A stretch of 64,000 bases of DNA, from assembly GCA_963849115.1 (NCBI GenBank), contig CAWKGK010000010.1:12939-76938 (forward strand), written 5' to 3'. Each line of letters starts with the position of its first letter. The stretch's first letter is position 1. Below are positions 31,557-39,450 of this stretch, piece by piece. This DNA is from JACDAL01 sp963849115. GTDB taxonomy: Bacteria > Actinomycetota > CADDZG01 > WHSQ01. The notes under the pieces are model-generated. The model had not been told where the DNA came from, did not search any database, and worked only from the letters and a program-made list of their open reading frames with translations. A program made the translations under genes and the position numbers.

Positions 31557-32925
31557 AGCACACATCCCACGCCAGCATGACGTCGTCGTCCATCACGAAG
31601 AGACTCCGGTTGGTGAGAGAAATGCCTTGTGAGACTCTGGCCACTCTCAGATCGCCCACCGCCGCCAGACCCCTTCCCAGGATGACCGGGGCGCAGGCAA
31701 CCACAAGGCGATCGACTAGATGTTGGCTCAGCAACTCGGTGATCACCTTCGCCCCTCCCTCGACAAGCAAGGATTGGATTCCGGAGGCCCTCAAGGAAGC
31801 CATCGCAGCGGGCAGGTCCACTCCCGCGGACCCCTCGGGCAGAACCCTCACCGAAACGTTTTGGCGCCGCAACTGCTCTATCTTCTCTGGGTGAGCGCGC
31901 GGCGTAGTCAGGATCACCGTTGCGGCATCGCGTCCCAGCACGTTCGCCGCGAGCGGAATACGCAGAGTCGAATCCAACACCACCCGAATGGGCGACGCCC
32001 CGGGGACCATCCGCACGGTGAGCTGCGGATCATCACGCAGGACGGTTCCGATCCCCACCATGCAGGCATCGCAACGAGCGCGCAGCGAATGGGACACCGC
32101 CCGCTCGTCTTCGCCGCTGATCCACTTCGAGTCTCCTACTGCTGTGGCAATACGCCCATCGATGCTCTGCGCATACTTGACCGCTACATAGGGCCGCCGG
32201 CTCGAAGATCGGATATTGCCCAGGAGCTCCCCCGAATCCGGAGAATGGAGGCTCTCCGCAACGCCCAAATGGGGGCCGAGATGACCCATTCTGTTGCGCT
32301 TGGTTTGCAGGTAATCGATATTTCGATTGTGCGCAGCGACATGCAGTGGTTCCAGACCGACCACCTTCAAGCCGGCCCGGCTCAGAGCAGCTGCCTTGTC
32401 CGGATTGTTGGACAACAGGCGTATGGAGTCAATGCCAAGTGCTCCGAGCACGGAAGCAGCATCTTCGTACTTGCGGCCATCAACGGGAAGGCCAAGATGG
32501 AGATTCGCGTCGACGGTATCGGCACCGCCGTCTTGAACGACGTAGGATCGAAGTTTGTTGATGAGTCCCACCCCGCGGCCTTCATGGCCCGTCACGTAGA
32601 CCAAGACTCCTCGTTCCTCGGCTGCGATGGCCCGTAAGGCGGTCCGGAGCTGAACTCCACAGTCACAGCGCAGCGAACCAAGGGCGTCCCCCGTAAGACA
32701 CTCCGAGTGCACGCGGGTGAGCGCGGGACCGCCGGTTGAGAGGTCACCGACTGAAAGGGCGACGTGCACGAAGCCGGAAGAGGACTCGAAAGCCCTGGCG
32801 CGGAAGCATCCATAGGACGTGGGAAGCTCCAGATTGGCGACTTCCCTCAGGTTCACCCCGTGATTGTAATCCTTCCGGTCTTCTCCGACAGCGTCGATTC
32901 GGGCTGCTTGCGCAAGTCCCGTCAC
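31525..32925 (-). CDS. ribA: GTP cyclohydrolase II fused to a RibD-type reductase
   Basis: The 466-residue fusion has a GTP cyclohydrolase II domain (about residues 30-220): zinc site 'ECLTGDALGSLRCDCG' (Cys76/87/89), 'GHEGRGVGLINKLRSYVVQD', 'GADTVDANLHLGLPVDGR' and 'LLSNNPDKAAALSRAGLKV'. The RibD C-terminal reductase domain follows (about 240-460): 'YVAVKYAQSIDGRIATAVGD', 'ARCDACMVGIGTVLRDDPQL' and 'SLLVEGGAKVITELLSQHLV'. The RibD deaminase domain is absent. Known chemistry: GTP to diaminopyrimidine, then ribosyl to ribityl reduction. Start is GTG 32925 (GTG 32856 is an alternative). It faces a dehydrogenase-PTPS operon across 106 bp, suggesting a specialised pathway rather than housekeeping riboflavin synthesis. 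Confidence 0.88.
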   Translation of the reverse strand: MTGLAQAARIDAVGEDRKDYNHGVNLREVANLELPTSYGCFRARAFESSSGFVHVALSVGDLSTGGPALTRVHSECLTGDALGSLRCDCGVQLRTALRAIAAEERGVLVYVTGHEGRGVGLINKLRSYVVQDGGADTVDANLHLGLPVDGRKYEDAASVLGALGIDSIRLLSNNPDKAAALSRAGLKVVGLEPLHVAAHNRNIDYLQTKRNRMGHLGPHLGVAESLHSPDSGELLGNIRSSSRRPYVAVKYAQSIDGRIATAVGDSKWISGEDERAVSHSLRARCDACMVGIGTVLRDDPQLTVRMVPGASPIRVVLDSTLRIPLAANVLGRDAATVILTTPRAHPEKIEQLRRQNVSVRVLPEGSAGVDLPAAMASLRASGIQSLLVEGGAKVITELLSQHLVDRLVVACAPVILGRGLAAVGDLRVARVSQGISLTNRSLFVMDDDVMLAWDVCSNDGDENGQT

Positions 32926-33031
32926 GGCATCGAGAACGTACGAGTATGCTCTGAATCTGGCGGGGACCTCCGAGACGGGACTCTAAGATCGACACTCTCG
33001 TGAAGCAACCACCGGTACTTGGCAGCGCCTT

Positions 33032-34051
33032 TTGAAAGCCCGTGCCCTCTTATTTGTCGCACCAAGGCAAGTTGAGTTGCGCTGGATCGATGTGCCCGAC
33101 CCAGGCCCGGGCGAGGTCCTTATTCGCTCTATCTATTCCGGCATTAGTTCGGGAACCGAGATGCTTGTGTATCAAGGGCTGGTCGAGGCTGGGTTGCCCC
33201 TCGACGAGCGCATCGAAGCTCTTAGAGGAACCTTCAGCTATCCCTTTCAGTACGGCTACAGCTCCGTTGGCGTGGTCGAACGGCCGCCAGAGTCACCTCT
33301 GCATGGTTCCGTGGTCTTTGCCTTTCATCCACATCAGGAGCTGTTCTCGAAACCAGAGTCGGACGTTCTCGTGATCTCAAATCTCTCCCCGCGTGTGGCC
33401 ACCTTGTTTCCGCTGGTAGAAACCGCCTTGCAGATCTACCTTGAAGTGGAGCAAATCGGCTCGGGCCCGACCGTCGTCATCGGGCTGGGAGCGGTCGGCA
33501 TGTTGACGGCAGCTCTCATGGAGCAGCGGGGCCACACCGTGATCGGGGTCGACATCAGCCCTTGGCGGGCCGAGGCAGCGCGAGCTCTGGGCATTGATGC
33601 GGTCGAGCCGGCGGCGGCCCCGGAAGCAGTGCGCCGGCAAAGCGGGGGCCAGGGAGCAGCGGTCGTGGTCGAGGCCAGCGGCGACCCGGAAGCGCTCGCC
33701 TCCGCGCTCGACTTGCTCGGCCACGAGGGGACGGCACTGGTGGCTTCCTGGTACGGTCTTAAGCTCGCGTCGCTCCCGTTGGGCGGAGCCTTCCACCGCC
33801 GCAGGCTTACGATCAGGAGTACTCAAGTGTCCACAATTCCTGCGCAGTTAGCTTCGCAATGGACGGTGCGGCGGCGCCGGGAAGCGGCACTCGGACTAAT
33901 TGATCGGTTGCCGGTCGAGGCTCTCGCTACACACGAGTTTCCGTTTACCTCTGCCGCCTCGGCCTACGGGACTATCGCTCAAGGAGAGGAGGGTCTTCTT
34001 CACGCTGCCCTCCGCTACGAGCCCGCGATCCAAACGAGCGCGCATGTATGA
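33032..34051 (+). CDS. Zinc-type medium-chain alcohol dehydrogenase-like protein
   Basis: The 339-residue MDR enzyme starts with TTG at 33032. It has a GroES-like N-domain ('VPDPGPGEVLIRSIYSGISS', 'GTEMLVYQG'), a Rossmann fold ('GPTVVIGLGAVGMLTAALME', 'TVIGVDISPWRAEAARALGI') and C-terminal catalytic-domain segments. The usual Gx-Cys-GTD catalytic-zinc Cys is replaced by GISSGTE, and the structural four-Cys lobe is missing, as in several MDR subfamilies that do not act on simple alcohols. It overlaps the PTPS-like gene by 8 bp and diverges from the ribA-ribD fusion, so it probably oxidises or reduces a side chain in that pathway. Confidence 0.85.
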   Translation: MKARALLFVAPRQVELRWIDVPDPGPGEVLIRSIYSGISSGTEMLVYQGLVEAGLPLDERIEALRGTFSYPFQYGYSSVGVVERPPESPLHGSVVFAFHPHQELFSKPESDVLVISNLSPRVATLFPLVETALQIYLEVEQIGSGPTVVIGLGAVGMLTAALMEQRGHTVIGVDISPWRAEAARALGIDAVEPAAAPEAVRRQSGGQGAAVVVEASGDPEALASALDLLGHEGTALVASWYGLKLASLPLGGAFHRRRLTIRSTQVSTIPAQLASQWTVRRRREAALGLIDRLPVEALATHEFPFTSAASAYGTIAQGEEGLLHAALRYEPAIQTSAHV

Positions 34052-34433
34052 AGTGGGTTTGTCCAAGAGCTTCACCGCATGGCACGTAATGCCCGACATC
34101 CCCGGACCCGAGAGCACCCGTCACCAACATGAATACAAGCTCGATGTGGTCGTGAGCAGGCAAGAGCTCGACGAACGTGAGATGGTCGTCGACATCGACG
34201 TGCTACAGAAATTGCTCGATCAGGTCGTCGGGGACATCGCCGGCCAAGATCTGGAACGAATTTTGCCGCCGGAGGGTGCCGCCGTCACGGTCGAGTATCT
34301 GGCGAAGTGGGCGTTCGATCAGATCTCGCCAGAGATTGCGGCCGGTGGCGCGGACGAACTCGCTGTGCGGGCATGGGAATCGCCTGACGCGTTCGGCGGC
34401 TACTTCGACCGCATCGACAGAACCTCGTTGTAA
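34044..34433 (+). CDS. 6-pyruvoyl-tetrahydropterin synthase / QueD homologue without catalytic Cys
   Basis: The 129-residue T-fold protein has the zinc triad His14 (FTAWH, the FxAxH motif), His27 and His29 ('RHQHEYKLDVVVSRQ'), 'MVVDIDVLQKLLDQVVGDIA' and a terminal substrate-binding Glu region ('AVRAWESPDAFGGYF'). The catalytic Cys of PTPS and QueD is absent. Such variants occur in PTPS subfamilies with altered reactions. A role in converting a pterin or pyrimidine side chain is inferred. It overlaps the dehydrogenase gene by 8 bp. The 3' end converges on the GT4 gene with 34 bp overlap. Confidence 0.8.
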   Translation: MYEVGLSKSFTAWHVMPDIPGPESTRHQHEYKLDVVVSRQELDEREMVVDIDVLQKLLDQVVGDIAGQDLERILPPEGAAVTVEYLAKWAFDQISPEIAAGGADELAVRAWESPDAFGGYFDRIDRTSL

Positions 34434-35491
34434 GCACTCATACAGCGGTGCGCGCAATGCTCCCAGGTAAAGTTCTCAAGCGCCAGACGCCGTCCTGCAA
34501 GTCCCATCCGGCGCGCCTTTTGCGGATCGCCCACGAGCTCCTCGATGCGGCTCCGCAGCTCCCCGACATCGCCGGGAGTGACCAGATAACCGGTCTCACC
34601 GTGGCGAACGACCTCCGGCACCCCGCCAATGCGGCTCGCCACGACCGGCGTTCCGCTGGCCATGGCTTCCAAGATAGATAGGCTCAACAGTTCGGAAATT
34701 GCCACAGACTTGCCGTAAACGGTCCGAGCGACGGACGGGAGCACAAAGACCTGCGCCCGGCGATGAAGTTCCGCAAGAAGGTCATCGTCCACTCCTCCGC
34801 AAAAGACCACATCCTTTCCTCGAGCGAGATCCCGCAAGAGATTCGGGTAATCGCGTTCGGGGGTTCCAGTGTCATGACCCGTGGTTCCGGCGATCCGCAG
34901 CTCCACCCCTGACGGCAACGCCTCGATCAAGCGATCCAAACCCTTGTGCGGAGTGATGCGCCCCCCATAGAGGACGCCCGAGCGCGCAGTATCCTGCGGG
35001 TGGAATCGATCTACGTCGACGCCGCCAAGGATCACTCGAGTCCCGTCCGGCGCGGCCCTCATCGTCTCGGCCGAGCTGTGAGATACAAGGAGGAAGCGCT
35101 CGAACAGACTCGACGGCAGCCTCAGCCGCCCTGCGCCGAGCCCATGGTCGGTGGTGACGGCGGGCGTGCGCTGCAACATGCTCAGCAGCGCGGCGAGTGC
35201 ACCAGGAGCGCTCCAGGTTTGATGGGTGTGGACGATGTCTGCGTCACGGAGCTCGGCTGCTAGACCCCGGGCGATGGGATGCACGGGGTGTCCCTTGAGA
35301 CGCAGGATCGTTCGCAGGACGACGATCTCTAGGTCGTCTTCGCGAGCTCGCATCGGCCGGCTACCAAAGGTGATCATCCGGCAGGGAACATGACGTGAAA
35401 GCGCCCGGCACAGCTCCAGAGGGAAGCGCTCACCACCTCCAAACAGGCCCGAGCCCCCAAAGGGTGTAGGAACGACATGAGCGATGAGCAT
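34400..35491 (-). CDS. GT4-family glycosyltransferase (1)
   Basis: The 363-residue GT-B enzyme has an N-terminal acceptor domain ('HVVPTPFGGSGLFGGGERFP', 'ADIVHTHQTWSAPGALAALL') and a C-terminal donor domain ('GVLYGGRITPHKGLDRLIEA', 'LAELHRRAQVFVLPSVARTV') with the EX7E catalytic motif ('ISELLSLSILEAMASGTPVV'). It is probably a retaining glycosyltransferase using a nucleotide sugar; donor and acceptor are unknown. It is divergent from a second GT4 gene, their start codons overlapping by up to 8 bp. Context with ribA-ribD, dehydrogenase and PTPS genes suggests glycosylation of a pterin- or pyrimidine-derived product. Confidence 0.88.
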   Translation of the reverse strand: MLIAHVVPTPFGGSGLFGGGERFPLELCRALSRHVPCRMITFGSRPMRAREDDLEIVVLRTILRLKGHPVHPIARGLAAELRDADIVHTHQTWSAPGALAALLSMLQRTPAVTTDHGLGAGRLRLPSSLFERFLLVSHSSAETMRAAPDGTRVILGGVDVDRFHPQDTARSGVLYGGRITPHKGLDRLIEALPSGVELRIAGTTGHDTGTPERDYPNLLRDLARGKDVVFCGGVDDDLLAELHRRAQVFVLPSVARTVYGKSVAISELLSLSILEAMASGTPVVASRIGGVPEVVRHGETGYLVTPGDVGELRSRIEELVGDPQKARRMGLAGRRLALENFTWEHCAHRCMSAYNEVLSMRSK

Positions 35492-36560
35492 GCAGGTGAC
35501 CTTGATAACCCTCGGAGATCCGAAGACGGTGACGGGCGGCTACCTCTACCACAGTCGCATGGAGGAAGCGGCCCAGCGTCACAACTTCGCCTTCGAGTTT
35601 GCATCGGTTCCAGTAGGTCCTCTTGCCTCAAGCGTGACAACGGCACATCGCATGCTCCGGGCAGCCGAACGGGAGCGAGACGTGGTCGTCTGCGACTCCA
35701 TAGTCGCCACGTTCTTGAGGGCCTCGGCGCCACAAAGACGAAGGGCTGCGGTGGTGGCGATGATCCACCAGCCCCCCGGAGGCATGGAACCGGGCACACT
35801 CGGACGGCTGGCGAGACAACGCCTTGACCGGGCTGCGTATCGACGCATGGATCGCTTGATCGTGGCCAGCGAGCAGTTGCGGCAACAATTCATCCGCGAG
35901 GGCTTCGGCGATCATTCCCTCGTTGTGATTGCACCCGGCAGAGACGCTCCGACCGAAGGGGGTATCGAGACGCCGGTGGAGGACTTGCGGCAAGGACGCC
36001 AGGCGGCCCTTCTGTGCGTGGGGAACTGGGTTCGCCGCAAGCAGATCATCGAGCTACTGGAAGCGTTCTCGCGTCTCCCCAAGGGCCTCGCAACCCTGCA
36101 CCTGGTCGGGAGCGACGCAGTCGATCCCTCCTACGCCGAAGCCGTAAGGGATCGCCTCGTTCCTCTGAGTAGCTCAGTCGTGGTGCACGGCGCGCAGTCA
36201 CGCGCCCGCGTGCAGGCGATGTATGAACAGGCCGACATCTTCGTGTTGGCCAGCATCCAGGAGCCCTACGGCACCGTCTATGGGGAGGCTCTGGCAGCTG
36301 GTCTGCCGGTGGTCGGATGGCGTGCCGGGAACCTGCCGTACCTGGTCACAGACGGTCTCGAGGGATTGTTGAGCGAGCCTGGTGACGTCTCGGCGCTCGC
36401 CGACGCCATCAGCCGGCTGACGACAGACCGGGAACTGCGCAAGATGATGGGGGCCGCGGCTCGGCGAAGGGGGCAGGAACTCCCTACCTGGGAGGCGACC
36501 GCGGCGGCGTTCTTCGAGGAGCTGCGAAAGACCTCGATGGACCACAGCGGGCAGGCTTGA
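35484..36560 (+). CDS. GT4-family glycosyltransferase (2)
   Basis: The 358-residue GT-B enzyme has an N-domain with 'LITLGDPKTVTGGYLYHSRM' (GG loop) and 'RDVVVCDSIVATFLRAS'. The C-domain has 'LLCVGNWVRRKQIIELLEAF', 'YEQADIFVLASIQEPYGTVY' and the EX7E motif (EPYGTVYGE) followed by 'ALAAGLPVVGWRAGNLPYLV'. The start may be ATG 35484 or 35490 (MQVTLITLGDP). It is head-to-head with GT4 (1), with overlapping start codons, so both genes' promoters lie in the other's coding region. Probably part of the same pathway. Confidence 0.88.
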   Translation: MSMQVTLITLGDPKTVTGGYLYHSRMEEAAQRHNFAFEFASVPVGPLASSVTTAHRMLRAAERERDVVVCDSIVATFLRASAPQRRRAAVVAMIHQPPGGMEPGTLGRLARQRLDRAAYRRMDRLIVASEQLRQQFIREGFGDHSLVVIAPGRDAPTEGGIETPVEDLRQGRQAALLCVGNWVRRKQIIELLEAFSRLPKGLATLHLVGSDAVDPSYAEAVRDRLVPLSSSVVVHGAQSRARVQAMYEQADIFVLASIQEPYGTVYGEALAAGLPVVGWRAGNLPYLVTDGLEGLLSEPGDVSALADAISRLTTDRELRKMMGAAARRRGQELPTWEATAAAFFEELRKTSMDHSGQA

Positions 36561-36623
36561 GCCGATTTGCGACTACAGGCGGCACCCGCCGGCCGACAAC
36601 TGGTGCGTGGGCTCGGGGGCCGC

Positions 36624-36641
36624 GTAACGGTGTCGTGACGG
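36624..36641 (+). promoter_or_regulatory. Motif GTAACGnnnnCGTGACGG upstream of orphan sensor 2
   Basis: GTAACG-GTGT-CGTGACGG, 26 bp upstream of the start codon, matching all fixed bases of 24083-24100 upstream of the paralogue. Confidence 0.5.
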
Positions 36642-36666
36642 CCGCGCTCATGATTGAGGTCAAGTT

Positions 36667-38154
36667 ATGGCGAACACAAGGGTGATAGCAGGACAGCTGC
36701 GCTCAGCCGGGGCAGGGCGCTCCCCGTCTCAGGGGTGGCGGCTGGCCACACTTCGCTGGCTGTGGGCGGCCGTTACGATGCTTGCGCTGGTGGTCTCGAC
36801 GGCGGCCTTCGTGGCGCTCGCCTCGGACAGCTCGCTCAACGCACTGTCGACCGTCGGCGTCTTCGAGTTCAGCCCCCGGCTTGCTCAGGGACTCGAGGCG
36901 CTGGGGATCTCCCTGGAACTGGTCGAAAGAGCCGATCTGATCTTCCGGCTGCTGGGCTTCGTCGTCTTCGTGGTGACCGCCGCAGTGATCTTTGTCCGCA
37001 GATCGCGCGACTGGATGATGGGGCTCACCTCGGCGACGCTGACCGCGTTCGGGGCCTCGGTGTTCGCTCCCCTCCCCCTCCTCGCTCGCAACCACCCGGA
37101 ATGGAGTTGGGCGGTTGGTCTGGTGGGAAACTTTCAGCCGAACTCCCCGCTCTTCGGGCGCTCACTGGGGGGACTTTCCTTTCTCCTCTTCCTGTATCTG
37201 TTTCCGGACGGGCGCTTCATCCCGGGCTTCACGCGTTGGGTAGCCGCCGCCATTCTCGGCCACATCGTTCTGTGGTCGCTCGGCCCCGGCTCGATCTTTG
37301 CGGTCGATCTATGGCCCCTGCCCCTGCAGTACTTCTGGATCATCGCCGTCCCGGCAACCGGGCTCTACGCTCAGGTTCACCGCTACGCCTTGGACTCGAG
37401 CCCCGCTCGCCGGCATCAAACCCAGCTCGTGCTCATGGCGCTGGGCACTATCGCAGCCGTGCCGCCGTTGCTCGTGGCGATCAGCCCTCGGCTGAGTCAG
37501 GCGCTTCCGGGCTTAGCGGTCGTCACTCCCCGGGTGGAAGCTCTTTACGAGCTGATCCTCTTGGCGTTCTTAGCGGTCGCATTGCTTGCTTTGCCGCTCT
37601 CTATTGCAGTCTCGGTGCTGCGCTATGGGCTCTGGGACATCGACCTGTTCGTCAACCGAGCCCTTGTCTACGGTTCCTTGACCGCGTCTCTCGGCCTCGC
37701 TTATGTGGGAGCCATCGTCCTACTGCAACAGGTGTTCAGCGACGTCACGCGGGGTTCCACAGTGGCGGCAACGATTTCAACCCTCGCGGTCTCAGCTCTC
37801 TTTCGCCCCGCCAAGAACCGCTTCCAAGCGCTCATCGACCGCCGCTTCAACCGCCGCAAGTACGACGCCCAAAAGACGATCGACGCCTTCGGGTTGCGGC
37901 TGAGAGACCACGTCAATCTCGACTCCCTCGAGGACGATCTATTGAAGGTGGTTGGTGACACCATGCAGTGTGCCTGTGTGGGCCTGTGGCTGAGGCCTAT
38001 CGGCGTGGCCAGCTCAGTAGCGACGGCCCCCGGCCCGACGGCTCCGAAAGAGCCTGATCAGCCGACCGACCACGGCAAACAGGACCCGGGCCCGGAACAA
38101 CCGATATATCAAAGCGAACATGATGCCTCCCCCAACTCAAGAGAATGCCACTAA
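36667..38154 (+). CDS. Orphan multi-TM 'sensor' protein lacking a kinase domain (2)
   Basis: The 495-residue protein has about ten helices ('LWAAVTMLALVVSTAAFVAL', 'LGFVVFVVTAAVIFV', 'LGGLSFLLFLYLFPDGRFIP' and others). The same cytoplasmic signature as the 24154-25371 paralogue follows: 'VLRYGLWDIDLFVNRALVYG', 'ALFRPAKNRFQALIDRRFNR', 'RKYDAQKTIDAFGLRLRDHV' and 'VVGDTMQCACVGLWLRP'. It ends with a Pro/Glu-rich disordered tail and has no DHp or ATPase domain. Both paralogues share an 18-bp upstream motif. It converges on, and overlaps by 4 bp, the phospholipase D gene. Confidence 0.82.
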   Translation: MANTRVIAGQLRSAGAGRSPSQGWRLATLRWLWAAVTMLALVVSTAAFVALASDSSLNALSTVGVFEFSPRLAQGLEALGISLELVERADLIFRLLGFVVFVVTAAVIFVRRSRDWMMGLTSATLTAFGASVFAPLPLLARNHPEWSWAVGLVGNFQPNSPLFGRSLGGLSFLLFLYLFPDGRFIPGFTRWVAAAILGHIVLWSLGPGSIFAVDLWPLPLQYFWIIAVPATGLYAQVHRYALDSSPARRHQTQLVLMALGTIAAVPPLLVAISPRLSQALPGLAVVTPRVEALYELILLAFLAVALLALPLSIAVSVLRYGLWDIDLFVNRALVYGSLTASLGLAYVGAIVLLQQVFSDVTRGSTVAATISTLAVSALFRPAKNRFQALIDRRFNRRKYDAQKTIDAFGLRLRDHVNLDSLEDDLLKVVGDTMQCACVGLWLRPIGVASSVATAPGPTAPKEPDQPTDHGKQDPGPEQPIYQSEHDASPNSRECH

Positions 38155-39422
38155 AGCTCACGCCGAATGATACGGCCCGCCTGCTCCGACATCCGCTGAC
38201 GCAGAGGGCGCTTTCTCCACCTCCCGCGGTGAAACTCCTCCGAGTGGGTAAGGTCTTGCTCGAAGACCTCCGTTAGCTGCGCGGCGAAGCGTCGGCTCTG
38301 GACGCACAACGTAGCTTCGTCGTTTAGCTGAAAGCTTCGATTGTCGAAGTTGACCGAACCGACGGAGCTCCAGATGCCGTCCACCACCAAGGACTTGGCA
38401 TGCAACATCGTAGGCTGGAACTCGAAGATCCGGACACCTTCGGAGAGCAGTCGATCGTAGGTCGAGCGCCCCGCTTGACGGACGATCTCTTTGGCCATGT
38501 GAGACCCCGGTACCAGGATGCGCACCTCGACACCTCGATGTGAGGCTTCCACCAGGGCTTCGATAAATGCGGGGCGGGGTGCGAAGTACGCCGAGGTCAG
38601 GTCCAACGTCTCCCGAGCCGATGCAACCGCGAGGTAGTAGAGCGCCTCTGCGTCGGTATCACCCACCCCGGCGCTCGAGCGCATCACCTGCATCGCGCCT
38701 CCGCCATTGACCGGACCCAGCACCGGCAGATAACCATCCCCCGCCAAGACCTCGCCGGTGGCCTCGAGCCAGTTCTCGGCAAAGGCCCCCTGAAGGCCGC
38801 GCACCACAGGTCCGCGCACCCGCACGTGTGTATCGCGCCAGTGGTCAGGGTCGTCTGCATTTCCCGTCCACTCTTCGGCGATCCCCACGCCCCCGGTCAT
38901 GCCGATTGACCCATCCGCCACGAGGATCTTGCGGTGGGTGCGGTTCGCGATTCGGCGAATAGCGTAGGGCTTCACCGGCCTGAAGCGCCTAACCCGTACG
39001 CCCGCCTCCTCCATGCTCGAAACCAGGGAGGTGTCCATCTTCATGGCGCCTACCGCGTCGAGGAGTACGTTGCAGGTGACGCCGTCGCGCGCTCTCTGCG
39101 ACAAAGCGTCGGCGACGTCGTGCGCTATGTCGCCCGTCCAGTAGACGTAAGTGAGCAGGTTCAGAGTCTGCTTGGCAGAGCCAATCGTCTCGAGAAAAAC
39201 GGGAAAGATGTTGTCTCCGTTGACCAGCAACTCGACGTCGTTGCCGTGAGAGACGGGCGCCCCGGTGAGCGCCTCGGTGGCGCGCAAGAAGGAATCGCTT
39301 GCAACGTCGAGCGAGGCCTCGAGCTCGTAGCCGTGTCCTCCTTCTCGCCGATGCCTGAGGCTGTCGCTGGCATACCAGGCGATTCCGGCCAGAGCTAAGG
39401 CTGTGGGCCAGCGCTTGTTCAA
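38151..39422 (-). CDS. Phospholipase D-superfamily protein (cardiolipin-synthase-like)
   Basis: The 423-residue protein carries two HKD motifs: 'NRTHRKILVADGSIGMTGGV' and 'TMLHAKSLVVDGIWSSVGSV' (followed by NFDNRS), each HxKx4D, typical of bacterial cardiolipin synthases. A short hydrophobic N-terminal segment ('WPTALALAGIAWYASDSL') probably serves as a membrane anchor, simpler than the two-helix N-terminus of Cls. It probably condenses phosphatidylglycerol or transfers phosphatidyl groups; PLD-type hydrolysis is the alternative. It is upstream of a metallophosphoesterase on the same strand but converges on orphan sensor 2. Confidence 0.87.
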   Translation of the reverse strand: MNKRWPTALALAGIAWYASDSLRHRREGGHGYELEASLDVASDSFLRATEALTGAPVSHGNDVELLVNGDNIFPVFLETIGSAKQTLNLLTYVYWTGDIAHDVADALSQRARDGVTCNVLLDAVGAMKMDTSLVSSMEEAGVRVRRFRPVKPYAIRRIANRTHRKILVADGSIGMTGGVGIAEEWTGNADDPDHWRDTHVRVRGPVVRGLQGAFAENWLEATGEVLAGDGYLPVLGPVNGGGAMQVMRSSAGVGDTDAEALYYLAVASARETLDLTSAYFAPRPAFIEALVEASHRGVEVRILVPGSHMAKEIVRQAGRSTYDRLLSEGVRIFEFQPTMLHAKSLVVDGIWSSVGSVNFDNRSFQLNDEATLCVQSRRFAAQLTEVFEQDLTHSEEFHRGRWRKRPLRQRMSEQAGRIIRREL

Positions 39423-39450
39423 AGTCCTGAGCGGTTGCGGCCGAGGTAGG

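Noticed and set aside
31720..32637. 305-aa plus-strand open frame antisense to ribA-ribD
   Set aside because: GC-rich antisense shadow; codon pattern and sequence lack any domain.
36654..37958. 434-aa plus-strand open frame overlapping orphan sensor 2
   Set aside because: Frame shadow of the 495-aa membrane protein; Arg/Ser/Gly low complexity.
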